From positions 1 to 64,000 of the forward strand of contig JALWOY010000102.1 of the NCBI GenBank assembly GCA_027083355.1: DNA of 64,000 bases, in the 5' to 3' direction. The DNA comes from Phycisphaerales bacterium. Lineage in GTDB: Bacteria; Planctomycetota; Phycisphaerae; Phycisphaerales; UBA1924. The translations under genes were made by a program, and so were the position numbers. Shown piece by piece: positions 44,589 through 53,559 of this stretch. The first letter of the stretch is position 1; the number at the start of each line of letters is the position of its first letter. The notes beneath the pieces were generated by a model. That model saw only the letters and a list, made by a program, of their open reading frames with translations. It was not told the origin of the DNA and did not search any database.

Positions 44589-44617
44589 CCGACGCTTCGC
44601 AGATCCTCAGCGTCGGC
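44589..44617. repeat. CCGACGCT-family hairpin
   Basis: CCGACGCT, a 12-base loop, then AGCGTCGGCGTC. It matches one end of the dispersed repeat at 25779-25811, but no further part of that element is present. Confidence 0.6.
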
Positions 44618-44668
44618 GTCCGTGTCCGCGTCTGTGTCGGTGTCCGGATTGGTGTCGATATCCGCGAG
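44612..44668. repeat. Degenerate hexamer repeat (GTCNGN), about nine units
   Basis: Units such as GTCGGC, GTCCGT, GTCCGC, GTCTGT and GTCGGT follow one another without gaps. The tract grows out of the CGTC end of the hairpin at 44589. Confidence 0.65.
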
Positions 44669-44693
44669 AAAAAAGACAGGTGCTCGGGGCGGT

Positions 44694-45812
44694 TCACCGC
44701 CCCTGCTTGAAGAACGTCTTGAGCGATTCGTAGATGTCGTCCTTGCGGTTGACCCGGCTCGTGATGAGCTGCGGGCCGCGTTCATCGGGCGTTCCGTTGG
44801 GGAAGGCCTCGTGCAGGACGTTGATGAAGTTGCCCGAGCCGTAGGCCGACGCCACTTGGCAGTATCCGAACATGTTGCTCGACGGGAGCAGGTGCTCGTC
44901 GATGAGTTTGACGCAGAGCTTGTTGTCGGCCTCCGATGAGTTGTCGCCGTCGGAGAAGTGAAAAAGGTAGATGTTCCAGTCGTTGGGGTCGTAGTGCTCG
45001 GCGAGCAGGTCCTTGCAGAGGGCGTAGGCACTCGAGATGCGTGTGCCGCCGTCCTCGCGGATCGAGAAGAACGTCTTCTTGTCGACCTCGCCGGCGCGGA
45101 CGTCGTGAACGATGTACCGGCTCTCGATGCCCTCGTAGTTGCGCCGCAGCCAGGTGTCGATCCAGAACGCTTCGAGGCGGACGAGTTCCTTCTGCTCGTC
45201 ACCCATCGAGCCGGAAACGTCCATCATGTAGACGATCACGGCGTTGGACTGCGGGGCCTTGACCTCGTTCCACGAGCGGTAGCGCATGTCGTCGCGGATG
45301 GGCACGATGATCGGGTTGTCCGGGTCGTACTCGCCCATCGCGAGCTGGCGTTTGAGGGCCTCCTTGTAGGAGCGTTTGAAGTGTCGCAGGGCGCTGGGGC
45401 CGACGGGTCGGACGCCGGAGTATTTGTCGCGGATCGTGGTCAGCCGGTGGCTTCCCTTGGGATCGATGCGGGGCAGTTCGAGCTCGTCGGCGAGGATGTC
45501 GGCGAGTTCTTCGAGGCTGATGTCGACCTCGGTGATGTGCTTGCCTTCTTCTTCGCCGCCTGCGTTGTCGCCCGATCCGGGCTGGCCCGCGGCCGCGTCG
45601 CCCTCGTCGCCCTCGCCCATGCCCACGCCGGTCGAGTTGTCGCCGTAGCGGAAGGTGGGGATGTCGATGTCGTGGACGGGGATCGAGACCAGTTTCTTGC
45701 CCTCGCGGCCGATGAGCTCGTCGCGCGAGAGGAACTTGCGCAGATCCTTGCGGATCTTGCCCCGCACGATCTGGCGGAAGCGTTGATGATCCTGTTCGAT
45801 CTTGCTGACCAT
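44694..45812 (-). CDS. DUF444 family protein with von Willebrand A-like domain (YeaH-like)
   Basis: The product is about 372 residues and matches the YeaH/DUF444 family: an N-terminal VSKIEQDHQRFRQIVRGKI, an acidic Gly/Glu spacer, then a VWA-like domain with the MIDAS motif DVSGSMG and the late GGTRISSAYAL and FHFSDGDNSS. In other bacteria this protein is made with the PrkA serine kinase and SpoVR under stress or starvation; neither gene is adjacent here. Function is still poorly known. I place the start at ATG 45812, where family homology begins; the frame extends to 45890 through a strong hairpin and is unlikely to be translated there. Confidence 0.88.
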   Translation of the reverse strand: MVSKIEQDHQRFRQIVRGKIRKDLRKFLSRDELIGREGKKLVSIPVHDIDIPTFRYGDNSTGVGMGEGDEGDAAAGQPGSGDNAGGEEEGKHITEVDISLEELADILADELELPRIDPKGSHRLTTIRDKYSGVRPVGPSALRHFKRSYKEALKRQLAMGEYDPDNPIIVPIRDDMRYRSWNEVKAPQSNAVIVYMMDVSGSMGDEQKELVRLEAFWIDTWLRRNYEGIESRYIVHDVRAGEVDKKTFFSIREDGGTRISSAYALCKDLLAEHYDPNDWNIYLFHFSDGDNSSEADNKLCVKLIDEHLLPSSNMFGYCQVASAYGSGNFINVLHEAFPNGTPDERGPQLITSRVNRKDDIYESLKTFFKQGR

Positions 45813-45856
45813 GCGTCCGTGCTGCTTCCGGCGCCGGCCGCGCCGCTGTGGACACC

Positions 45857-45878
45857 CCCCCGGTCTTTGGGCCGGGGG
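45857..45878 (-). terminator. GC hairpin between the flippase-like and DUF444 genes
   Basis: CCCCCGG (45857-45863) pairs with CCGGGGG (45872-45878). It lies just past the minus-strand gene ending at 45906. No T run follows, so it may be an attenuating or mRNA-stabilising structure instead. Confidence 0.4.
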
Positions 45879-45905
45879 TTCTGCCTTCACAATGTACGTC
45901 TCATC

Positions 45906-46859
45906 TCATCGGCCGGATTCGCCGCCCTGTTGATCGAAAGGGCTTTGTTCGTGCTTTGAAGCGAGGCGAGACCGATGTTCGGAGAGAATCCGTGCTGCCC
46001 AGAGCGATCCCGCCAAACCGATCGGCAGCGCAACGGCGACCTCGGCGGCCCGGTTGATGACGTCGGCAAGCAGCCCGATCTGCACCGCCGACGCCGCCCG
46101 GACCCCCCACTCGCGGACGCCCAGCCCGTTACCCGCCAAGGGGATCAGCAGGGCGATTTGGCTGACCGCGGCGACGAACAACGCCGTCTGAAAATCCAGC
46201 GGCGAGCCGACCATCGCGAAGGCGGCGGCGTAGCGGCCGATCCACACCATCGTGTCGAGGTATCGCAGCAACCCCGCCAGCGCCAGCCGCCACCACCACG
46301 GGCCGTGCCGGGGGAGCACCAGCGCGGCGATCCCCAGCAAAACGGGCACCGGGAGGCACCACAGCCACCCGAGCGCGGGCGGGCTCATCCGCACCAGCAG
46401 GGCGATCACCAGCAGCACCCCGATCGATCCCGCCGTGAGCGAGACCGAGGCCACCAGCACCCGGGCCGAGTCGGCGTAGCGGATGCCGTTGACGTGCTTG
46501 TGGTACGCGAGCCGGCCGAACATGCCCGGTTTGAACGGCAGGTAGTTCAGCAGCCACGCGCTGCCGATCAGCGCGAGCATCTCGCCCAGGCCCACACGCC
46601 CGTACCGGTTCTGGAGCACGGCGAACGACGTCCCCACCAGCAGCCAGTTGATCACCGGGAGCACGACCACCGCCGCGACCACCCACCACGGCGCCCGCCG
46701 GGCCGATTCCAGCGCTGAATCGATCTCGCCCCGATTGGAGGCGATCGCCCAGATCGCGGCGACGAACAACGCCGCACCGAGGGCAAAGCCGGCGATGTGT
46801 CGCCACACCCGGCCTCGACCGCCGGGCCTCGGTTCTCCGTTGAAACCGGGGAAGTTCAC
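45906..46859 (-). CDS. LPG-synthase-TM/AglD-like integral membrane protein
   Basis: The 317-residue protein has about eight membrane helices and the pattern of the UPF0104 / lysylphosphatidylglycerol synthase transmembrane family: WWVVAAVVVLPVINWLL early, a conserved NYLPFKPGMFGRLAYHKHV segment, and a late IPLAGNGLGVREWGV. Members act as lipid or polyprenol-sugar flippases, or their function is unknown. There is no catalytic LPG synthase domain. It starts with GTG at 46859, overlapping the TGA of the upstream gene by GTGA, so it is coupled to the exported protein. The C-terminal tail is polar. Confidence 0.8.
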   Translation of the reverse strand: MNFPGFNGEPRPGGRGRVWRHIAGFALGAALFVAAIWAIASNRGEIDSALESARRAPWWVVAAVVVLPVINWLLVGTSFAVLQNRYGRVGLGEMLALIGSAWLLNYLPFKPGMFGRLAYHKHVNGIRYADSARVLVASVSLTAGSIGVLLVIALLVRMSPPALGWLWCLPVPVLLGIAALVLPRHGPWWWRLALAGLLRYLDTMVWIGRYAAAFAMVGSPLDFQTALFVAAVSQIALLIPLAGNGLGVREWGVRAASAVQIGLLADVINRAAEVAVALPIGLAGSLWAARILSEHRSRLASKHEQSPFDQQGGESGR

Positions 46860-49426
46860 GGCCGGCGGGCGCCCCGCAGAACAGACGCCTTGCTCGAGCC
46901 GGCGAGGGCGTCGATGCCCGGCCCGGCCGTGGCGTATGTGATGCGTCCGCCGCGGAGTCTTTGCGAGAGCAGCGCGGCCAGCGTGGCGAGCGAGCCGTCC
47001 TCGCTTTTTTCCGCCGCCTCGAACAGCGGATCATCCGCGTCCGGAACACGCGTCATCAGGACGAGGGCCGCGACGACCCGCGGCGTGGTCAGCCTGCGGA
47101 CGGCGTCGAGTCCGGTCTCGCGGCGCACGGCGTCGTCGAAGGGCTTCATCGCCTCGGCCTGCGTCGCGTTGGGCAACGCCGCGAGCATGAGCGCCCGCTG
47201 CGTGCCGATCGCGTCTGCGTATCTTGAGGCCAACGCCCCGACGACCGCCTTCGCGCCCGGACGGTCGCCGCGCCGGAGCCATGCCGCCGAAGCCTCGATC
47301 GCGGTGACGAACTGTTCCGGGGTTGCGGCGTCTCGGACGAGCGACGCGAGCGTGTCGGCGTCGAGCCTCGATTCGGGGCGGGTCATGCGCGTGAATGTCG
47401 TGGTCGAGGCGCTCAGGCCGAACGGGCCCGCGACGTAGGCACCGTTGTTGTCGATCGCAGGCGATTGCCAGACCTGCCAGCGTTGTCGGATCGCGGCGCG
47501 GTCCGCCGCGTCGAAGATCAGCCCGTTGATGCCCGCCTCCGCGTCGACGTCGAGCGTGATCTGCTCGGCGGGGCCGAGCCGGAACCGGCGGTCATAATCC
47601 GCCACGACGGGCTGGGGCGGCGAGACCAGCCGGTCGTCGTCGTCGACGGCGACACCGAGAAGGAACCGAGACGAGATCGTGCGGCTCGGCCCGATCGAGA
47701 GCGGCCAGGGCGACGTGTTCGTCACCGTGATTTTCAGGTGGACGCGCCGGCCGGGGCCGAACGAGTCCTGCGCCGGCGCCAGCGACAGCGACATCAACGC
47801 CGCGGGGTCGCTGATGAACTGGTCGAGCGACTCGGGCACCCGAGCAATGAGGCGTTGCATCTTTTTCCCGGCGGGCGTGACGGGGTCGGTCCGGCCCGTC
47901 AGCTCCATCGCCCTCGAGCGCGCCCACGCCCCGTAGGGGACGAACGACTCGTTGCGCAGGATGAACTCGTACTCCGCCGCCGCCTCCTTGTCCTTGCCCT
48001 CTTTCGCGAGCAGCTCGGCCTTGCACACGCGCATGATCGAGGATCTGGTCCCGATCTCGTCGAGGTACGCGTGCGTCTTTTCCAGATCACCCGAGCGCAG
48101 CGCGATCCACGCCTCGAGCGGCTTGCGGATGCGGTCCCATTCTTCCTGCCCGATCACCTTCGGCAGCTGCGGGACCGTCGCCATCACCTTGTCCATCTCG
48201 ATGTTCGCCAGCGCCCGCATGAACTGGATCGAGACCAGCGTCGCGGCGAAGTCCCTGAACGCCTGCGCCCGCTTCTTCGGGTCGTCGAGCTTCGTCGCCT
48301 CCTGAACCTCCTTGAACTTGTGCTGGACGTATCGGTCGAGCTCGTGCAGACCCGTCAGCAGCGCCTGTTTGTCCTGCGCGTCCATGGCGGCGATGATCCG
48401 CATCTTCTCGTACAGCGGGTCGAGGAACACCTCCTCCGGGGGGACGAGCAGCCGGTCCGGCACGTCCCGCTGGAGATCGCGCTCGTATTTCAGCCGGGCG
48501 TTGTCCCGGGCCAGTTTCAGCTCGCGCTCGATCGTGTCGAGCACGACGCGGGGCCCCTCCAGCAGCCAGCGCATCGCCAGCTGCTCCACTTTGTGCCGAG
48601 GCTCGAGCAGACCCGCCCGCGAGAGGATCGCCACGCCGTTGGAATAGAACCGCATCGCCTCGCGCATCGCGCCCTCGACGGCCAGCTGCCGCGAGATGGC
48701 GAAGTGCACGTTGGGGTCGATCGGGTCGGCCCACATCAGGTTCAACTGCAACTCGAGCAGACCGGCCAGCGAGTCGGGATCGTCGCCGGCATACTCGGCG
48801 TAGTAGTTCACCGCCAGGTGCTGCGCCTCCTTGTTCGTCCGGTCCAGATCCGTCGCGAGCGTCAGCAGCCGGAGGAACCCGTCGAGATCGCCCCGCTCCC
48901 GCTCGATGAGCGCCGCGTCCAGGGCGAGCCGGCTCCGCACCGTCGGGGCGATCGACACGCCGCGGGGCCCGAGCAGCCGGTCGTAAACCGCGAGCCGATC
49001 CTCGGCCGTCTGTTTCGAAGCGATGCGCGCGGTGATGAGCCTCAGCTGGGCGACGGTGTCGGACGGGTCGAGCGCCACGATCCGGGCCGTCGCCTCGGCG
49101 AGCAGATCGGGGTCGCCCGCGTTGAACGCCGCGGCCGTGCGGAGCCGCGCGAGATCCGCGTCGTCCGGGGTCAACTCGGCGATGATCCCGAGCAACCGTG
49201 CGGCGATCTCGTAGTCCTCGGGCGTGGGCGACGCGGGCAGCCGAAGGTCGAGCAGGGCCGCCCTGGTCGCGTGCTCCGCCGCGGCCGAGGCGACGGGGTC
49301 ATCGCCCCCGGACGCGGGCCGCACGGCCCACGCCGTGAGCAGGACCGTCAGGAGAGTGGCGACGAGACGAGCACGTCGAAAAGTCGCCAGCACAACCAGA
49401 GACACCCGGCAATCAGGATCACACAC
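46856..49426 (-). CDS. Large exported helical-repeat protein
   Basis: The 856-residue product has an N-terminal hydrophobic signal (LVATLLTVLLTAWAVRPASG). A long alpha-helical part follows, with TPR-like spacing (DYEIAARLLGIIAELTPDDADLARLRTAAAF, then AEATARIVALDP), then a beta-rich segment near 540-640 (VHLKITVTNTSPWPLSIGPS) like an Ig fold, then more helices. I expect a periplasmic scaffold. GTG at 49426 with GGAG nine bases upstream is the best start, although it lies inside the preceding small gene by 79 bases in another frame. The GTGA overlap with the flippase-like gene suggests joint action at the membrane. Confidence 0.72.
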   Translation of the reverse strand: MCDPDCRVSLVVLATFRRARLVATLLTVLLTAWAVRPASGGDDPVASAAAEHATRAALLDLRLPASPTPEDYEIAARLLGIIAELTPDDADLARLRTAAAFNAGDPDLLAEATARIVALDPSDTVAQLRLITARIASKQTAEDRLAVYDRLLGPRGVSIAPTVRSRLALDAALIERERGDLDGFLRLLTLATDLDRTNKEAQHLAVNYYAEYAGDDPDSLAGLLELQLNLMWADPIDPNVHFAISRQLAVEGAMREAMRFYSNGVAILSRAGLLEPRHKVEQLAMRWLLEGPRVVLDTIERELKLARDNARLKYERDLQRDVPDRLLVPPEEVFLDPLYEKMRIIAAMDAQDKQALLTGLHELDRYVQHKFKEVQEATKLDDPKKRAQAFRDFAATLVSIQFMRALANIEMDKVMATVPQLPKVIGQEEWDRIRKPLEAWIALRSGDLEKTHAYLDEIGTRSSIMRVCKAELLAKEGKDKEAAAEYEFILRNESFVPYGAWARSRAMELTGRTDPVTPAGKKMQRLIARVPESLDQFISDPAALMSLSLAPAQDSFGPGRRVHLKITVTNTSPWPLSIGPSRTISSRFLLGVAVDDDDRLVSPPQPVVADYDRRFRLGPAEQITLDVDAEAGINGLIFDAADRAAIRQRWQVWQSPAIDNNGAYVAGPFGLSASTTTFTRMTRPESRLDADTLASLVRDAATPEQFVTAIEASAAWLRRGDRPGAKAVVGALASRYADAIGTQRALMLAALPNATQAEAMKPFDDAVRRETGLDAVRRLTTPRVVAALVLMTRVPDADDPLFEAAEKSEDGSLATLAALLSQRLRGGRITYATAGPGIDALAGSSKASVLRGARRP

Positions 49427-49677
49427 GATGGGATCTCCACCAACCAGCCCACGGACCGTCCGCCGCGGGGGAAGAAACGATCATTGATGCACACGCAGCA
49501 CACCAGCTGGCCCGCCATGAACAGCGTGATCCCGCCGATCACGCACGTCGCCGCCGCCCCGGGCCAGACGACCGGGCCCGAAAAGATCAGCCAGAGCCCG
49601 CTCGCCCCCAGCAACACCGACCACGGCGCCGCCACCACGGCGAGCATGAACAGGCTGAGACGCCTCGACGCGACCAT
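49348..49677 (-). CDS. Small membrane protein, function unknown
   Basis: The 109-residue product has three hydrophobic helices (LFMLAVVAAPWSVLLGASGLWL, AAATCVIGGITLFMAG, IPSCVILIAGCLWLCW) with a short CVCIND loop. No family is recognised. The ATG at 49677 has only a weak ribosome site. Its 3' end overlaps the next gene by 79 bases on the same strand, so it heads the three-gene run through the flippase-like gene. Confidence 0.55.
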   Translation of the reverse strand: MVASRRLSLFMLAVVAAPWSVLLGASGLWLIFSGPVVWPGAAATCVIGGITLFMAGQLVCCVCINDRFFPRGGRSVGWLVEIPSCVILIAGCLWLCWRLFDVLVSSPLS

Positions 49678-49852
49678 GCCCGACAGTCTACGGGATCACG
49701 CGGTGCGGAGTTCTTTTTTCGGCGATCGGAGCGCCCCGCGATGAGCCGGCATCGAGAAATGACGGACCCCGCCGGTCGGCCGGGATCGCCGCATCGCACC
49801 CGGCCCCGCCCGTGACGCTGAAACGCCCGGTCGCCGGCCCGTGCCGGGAAAC

Positions 49853-51601
49853 TTACCCCAGCGCCATCGTCATCAGGAACTCGGCGTTGGACTTCACCTT
49901 CTTCAGCCGGCTCTTGAGCAGCTCCATCGCCTCGACGACGTTCATATCCGCCAGCACCTTGCGCAGGCGGTAGACAAGCTCCAGCTCCTTCGGGTCGAGC
50001 AGCAGCTCCTCGCGCCGCGTGCCCGAGGCCGCCACGTCGATCGCGGGATAAATCCGCTTCTCGACGAGGCGCCGGTCCAGGTGCAGCTCGCTGTTGCCCG
50101 TGCCCTTGAACTCCTCGAAGATCACCTCGTCCATCTTGCTGCCCGTGTCGACCAGAGCCGTGCCGATGATCGTCAGGCTCCCGCCGCGCTCGATGGCCCG
50201 GGCGGCGCCGAAGAACTTCTTGGGCCGCTGCAGGGCGTTGGAGTCCAGGCCGCCCGACATGATCTTGCCCGAGTGCGGGATGTTCGCGTTGTACGCCCGC
50301 GCCAGCCGCGTGATCGAATCCAGCAGGATCACCACGTCGTCGCCGAACTCGACCATCCGCTTGGCCTTCTCGATCACCACCTCCGCCACCGCGACGTGCC
50401 GGTCGGACTGCTCATCGAACGTGCTCGCCACGACCTCGACCGACGGCGCCGTGTTCCGCTTGAAGTCCGTCACCTCCTCGGGCCGCTCGTCCACCAGCAG
50501 CACCATGATGTGCACGTCGGGGTAGTTCTTCGTGATCGCCTGCGTCATCTTCTGCAGCAGCACCGTCTTGCCCGTCCGCGGCGGGGCCACCACCAACGCA
50601 CGCTGACCCTTGCCGATCGGCGCCACCAGATCCACGATCCGCATCTCGATCTGGTCCGGCTCCGTCTCGAGCACGTACCGCTCCTCGGGATGCAGCGGCG
50701 TCAGGTCCTCGAAATGCACAAGATCATGGATCTCGTGCGGGTCGCGGCCGTTCACGCTCTCGACACGCAGCAACGCGAAATACCGCTCGCTCTCCTTCGG
50801 CGGGCGGATCGCCCCGCGAACCGACATCCCCCGCCGCAGCCCGAACCGGCGGATCTGGCTCGGTGAAACATAAATATCATCCGGACCCGGCAGATAACTC
50901 TGCTCGGGCGACCGCAGGAAGCCGAACCCGTCGGACATCGTCTCGAGCGTCCCCTCGCCGTACATGATGCCCTGCCGCGTCGCGCGCGCCTTGAGCACCT
51001 TGAAGATCAGTTCCTGCTTCGGCGTGTCCTTGAAGTCCTCCAGCCCCTCCTTCTCGGCCACCTCGAACAACTCGTCGAGCTCCATCCGCTGCAGCTCGCC
51101 GATCGTGATCTGATCGCCCGGCTCGAGCGGCCCCTTCTCCGCGGCGATCCGCTCCAGCTCCGCCGCCTCGCGCTCCAGCTCCTCGTCGCTCGGCAGCACG
51201 TTGTTGCCGTACCGGCCGAACCCGTTGGACTGGTTGCCGCCCGACGAGCCCTTCCGCTTCTTGCGCTTGCGGCGGCGACCTTCCCGCGCTTCGCCTCCCC
51301 CGGAACCACCCCCGGAACCGACCGACTGATTCGTGTCTGTACCGCCGACATTCGGCTTCTCGACGCTCTCGGATTTGGTGGTTTCGGCCGCATCCGCGGA
51401 CGCGGTTTTTTCAACCGAGGCGCTCTCCGCCCGGCCTTCCTCGGACGCGGCACTCTTGTCGGCCCCGGTTTCGGTTTTCTTCTGGGATGCCGACGCGGCT
51501 TTCTTTGTCGACGCCTTGCTCCGGCGCGTCCGCTTCGGCTTGGACGGCGTCTGCGCCGAGTCGTCCTGCTGCGCCACCGTCTCGGTCTCGGATTTCGTCA
51601 T
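49853..51601 (-). CDS. rho: Transcription termination factor Rho
   Basis: The product is about 582 residues. After an N-terminal extension of about 160 residues rich in Lys, Ser, Thr, Ala and Glu, the Rho N-terminal and RNA-binding (cold-shock-like) domains appear ([23 protein letters not shown]). The ATPase follows with Walker [10 protein letters not shown], Walker [17 protein letters not shown] and the Q-loop SGGLDSNAL. The hexamer unwinds RNA and ends transcription. Long charged insertions of this type are common in high-GC bacterial Rho proteins. AAGGA ten bases before ATG 51601 fixes the start. It follows coaE after 210 bases and may have its own promoter. Confidence 0.95.
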   Translation of the reverse strand: MTKSETETVAQQDDSAQTPSKPKRTRRSKASTKKAASASQKKTETGADKSAASEEGRAESASVEKTASADAAETTKSESVEKPNVGGTDTNQSVGSGGGSGGGEAREGRRRKRKKRKGSSGGNQSNGFGRYGNNVLPSDEELEREAAELERIAAEKGPLEPGDQITIGELQRMELDELFEVAEKEGLEDFKDTPKQELIFKVLKARATRQGIMYGEGTLETMSDGFGFLRSPEQSYLPGPDDIYVSPSQIRRFGLRRGMSVRGAIRPPKESERYFALLRVESVNGRDPHEIHDLVHFEDLTPLHPEERYVLETEPDQIEMRIVDLVAPIGKGQRALVVAPPRTGKTVLLQKMTQAITKNYPDVHIMVLLVDERPEEVTDFKRNTAPSVEVVASTFDEQSDRHVAVAEVVIEKAKRMVEFGDDVVILLDSITRLARAYNANIPHSGKIMSGGLDSNALQRPKKFFGAARAIERGGSLTIIGTALVDTGSKMDEVIFEEFKGTGNSELHLDRRLVEKRIYPAIDVAASGTRREELLLDPKELELVYRLRKVLADMNVVEAMELLKSRLKKVKSNAEFLMTMALG

Positions 51602-51811
51602 GGAAACATTTCCTTCTACGCGTCTGTGCCCTGTCGACGGCCCGGCCGTGTACCCGGTCACCCGCCACACGAGACTCTCGGAACCCCCCCGGTAAACGCT
51701 GAACAACCACGCAGACTCGGGGGTGTGTGCCCGGCTCGTCTGATCAGCCCGCCGAACCCGATCGGTCGCGCCGCGGACACGCCGGGACACACGCCGATCG
51801 CTCTCGGGATG
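51602..51811 (-). other. coaE-rho spacer, probable rho leader
   Basis: This 210-base gap on the minus strand starts with TTGACA overlapping the coaE stop (51806-51811 region), a fair -35, but no good -10 is found 17 bases on. Rho genes often have regulatory leaders; nothing specific can be proved here. Confidence 0.35.
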
Positions 51812-52420
51812 TCAACTGGGGTCTGATCCGCGCCGGATCTGTTCAAAGGCCTCACGGACCCCGGCTTCCAACTCTTCCGGGTTGCCCGCGTTCAGTACCA
51901 CATAATCCGACCTTCGACGCTTCTCATCAAGGGGCAGCTGTGCTTTTTCTCGCCGATCCAGCTCCGTCTCGTCCCAGCCCCGGCCCTCACGCACCCGTCT
52001 CAGACGCTCCGGACGTGGGCAATCCACAAAGATCACGGCGTCACACGCACGCTCCAGGCCGGCCTCGAACAACAGGGGGGCGTCGATCACAAAGCCCGAC
52101 GCGCCGCTTTCCACCGCCCGCTCGAACGCCGCCCGGCGCTTCCCCTCCAGCCGGGGGTGGATCACTGATTCGAGCCATTCCCGCTCGGCGTCGTCGTTGA
52201 ACACGATCCGCGCCACCGCCGACCGGTCGATCTGCCCGGCCGCGTCGAGCACCCCGTTTCCCCACCTCGCCACGAGCATGCCGCGGACTTCCGGATCCAG
52301 AAGGCACGCCTTCGCCTCGGCGTCGGAATCACTCACGACACAACCGAGCCGCTCCAGAATGCGCGCGACGGTGGTCTTTCCCGATCCGATCCCCCCCGCC
52401 AGACCGATCACCGGGATCAA
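51812..52420 (-). CDS. coaE: Dephospho-CoA kinase
   Basis: The 202-residue enzyme makes the last step of coenzyme A synthesis, phosphorylating dephospho-CoA at the ribose 3' hydroxyl with ATP. It opens with the P-loop GLAGGIGSGKTT, then SDSDAEAK, IHPRLEGKRR, FVIDAPLLFEAGLE and DEKRRRSDYVVLNAG, all family marks. The start is TTG at 52420, overlapping the TGA of the bPH2 gene as TTGA, with GGGAGGGGG upstream; the in-frame extension to 52498 lies inside the bPH2 gene. Coupled translation is likely. Confidence 0.93.
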   Translation of the reverse strand: MIPVIGLAGGIGSGKTTVARILERLGCVVSDSDAEAKACLLDPEVRGMLVARWGNGVLDAAGQIDRSAVARIVFNDDAEREWLESVIHPRLEGKRRAAFERAVESGASGFVIDAPLLFEAGLERACDAVIFVDCPRPERLRRVREGRGWDETELDRREKAQLPLDEKRRRSDYVVLNAGNPEELEAGVREAFEQIRRGSDPS

Positions 52421-52914
52421 GGCGCCACCCCCTCCCGCTGACCGACGATGCCGCGGACACGCCGGAGACGCTCCTCCGAATTGCCAACCATATACCAAAC
52501 CACTTCGTACCCCGCGGTCCCGGCCGAGGCAAAGGCCAGGGTGCCCAACCCGAGCAGCCGGGCCGGCAGGGGCCGATCGAGGGCCACCGACTGGACTTTG
52601 GCGATGGGCAGCTCATCGCGCCGGCGGTGGAGCACGCCCCGTTGCGCCCAGACCGACCCGCCCGTCAGGCCGTACACCCGGGCGGCCCAGTCCGCCACCG
52701 CCCAGACGAGGCGGGCGAGAACCGCCAAAACGGTCAGCAGCACGATGGTCGATGTCTGGACTCCCGACCCCAGCCCGGCCCACCGCCACGCCCAAGCAGC
52801 CGCCGCGACCGCCGCGCCGGCCAGGACGATCCCCGTCAACTGTCCGAGCGGCGCGACCACGATCATCAGCGGGTGCGGCCGCAGCACGAACTCGTCTATG
52901 CCGGGGTTGTTCAC
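52417..52914 (-). CDS. Bacterial PH domain (bPH2, DUF304) membrane protein
   Basis: The 165-residue product has two membrane helices (about residues 22-48 and 58-75). A bPH2 domain follows (VYGLTGGSVWAQRGVLHRRRDELPIAKVQSV, LPARLLGLGTLAFASAG). Proteins of this YdbS/YdbT kind are widespread but poorly understood; roles at the membrane in stress or secretion have been suggested. It starts with GTG at 52914 overlapping the hpt TGA (GTGA) and ends overlapping the coaE TTG. It is thus in the middle of a coupled three-gene run. Confidence 0.82.
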   Translation of the reverse strand: MNNPGIDEFVLRPHPLMIVVAPLGQLTGIVLAGAAVAAAAWAWRWAGLGSGVQTSTIVLLTVLAVLARLVWAVADWAARVYGLTGGSVWAQRGVLHRRRDELPIAKVQSVALDRPLPARLLGLGTLAFASAGTAGYEVVWYMVGNSEERLRRVRGIVGQREGVAP

Positions 52915-53516
52915 ACCGCCGCTCCGCCGCCCCCGCCGCTGCCGGCGCCCGCGGTTGCGTCCGGGTTCAGCGTCGCGATGTCCGGCAGATTGCGGTAATA
53001 CCCGTTGTAATCCAGTCCGTAGCCCACCACGAACTCGTCCGGGATCTCGAACCCCGCGTAGTCCGGCTCGATCGGCATCACCCGACGCTCTTTCTTGTCC
53101 AGCAGCACCACCACCCGCACGCTCGCCGGCGACCGCTCCTGCACCAATGAACGCACCAGGTACAGCGTGTTGCCCGAGTCGAGGATGTCGTCGACCAGCA
53201 CGACGTGCTTGCCCTCGAGCCCCTCGGGCAGATCCCCCCGCAGGTGCGCCCCCTTCGATTCCATCGTCTCGCCCGCGTAGCTCGAAACCGTCACCAGCCC
53301 CATGCTCAGCTTCATCGGCAGCCGACGGATCAGATCCGCCACGAACACGATCGAACCGGTCATGATCGGCACCAGCACCACCCGGTGCTCACGCTCCGAA
53401 GAGCCCTCCGCCTCCAACTCCCGCTTCAGGTCCGCCGCCAGACGCTCGGCGATCTCGCCCACACGCTCGGCGATCTCGTCGCGCCCGATCAGCACCCGTT
53501 CGATCTCTTGCAGCAT
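52911..53516 (-). CDS. hpt: Hypoxanthine phosphoribosyltransferase
   Basis: The 201-residue enzyme salvages hypoxanthine (and guanine) to IMP/GMP using PRPP. The PRPP-binding loop VVLVDDILDSGNTL is near residue 105, and PIMTGSIVFVADLIRRL and FEIPDEFVVGYGLDYN match the family. A glycine-rich tail ends it. ATG 53516 lacks a strong ribosome site, but homology begins at once. It lies 43 bases after the aminotransferase gene and overlaps bPH2 by GTGA. Confidence 0.92.
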   Translation of the reverse strand: MLQEIERVLIGRDEIAERVGEIAERLAADLKRELEAEGSSEREHRVVLVPIMTGSIVFVADLIRRLPMKLSMGLVTVSSYAGETMESKGAHLRGDLPEGLEGKHVVLVDDILDSGNTLYLVRSLVQERSPASVRVVVLLDKKERRVMPIEPDYAGFEIPDEFVVGYGLDYNGYYRNLPDIATLNPDATAGAGSGGGGGAAV

Positions 53517-53559
53517 GCACGCAGGATAGGGAACCCCGGCCCGGCCCGCAGGGCGAGCA

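Larger units (their letters stand above)
44398..44693. other. Repeat-bearing spacer
   Basis: Nearly 300 bases without a gene. It carries a degenerate CACGGAGA tandem stretch at about 44470-44500, a copy of the CCGACGCT hairpin at 44589-44617 and a hexamer repeat from 44612 to 44668. Confidence 0.55.
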
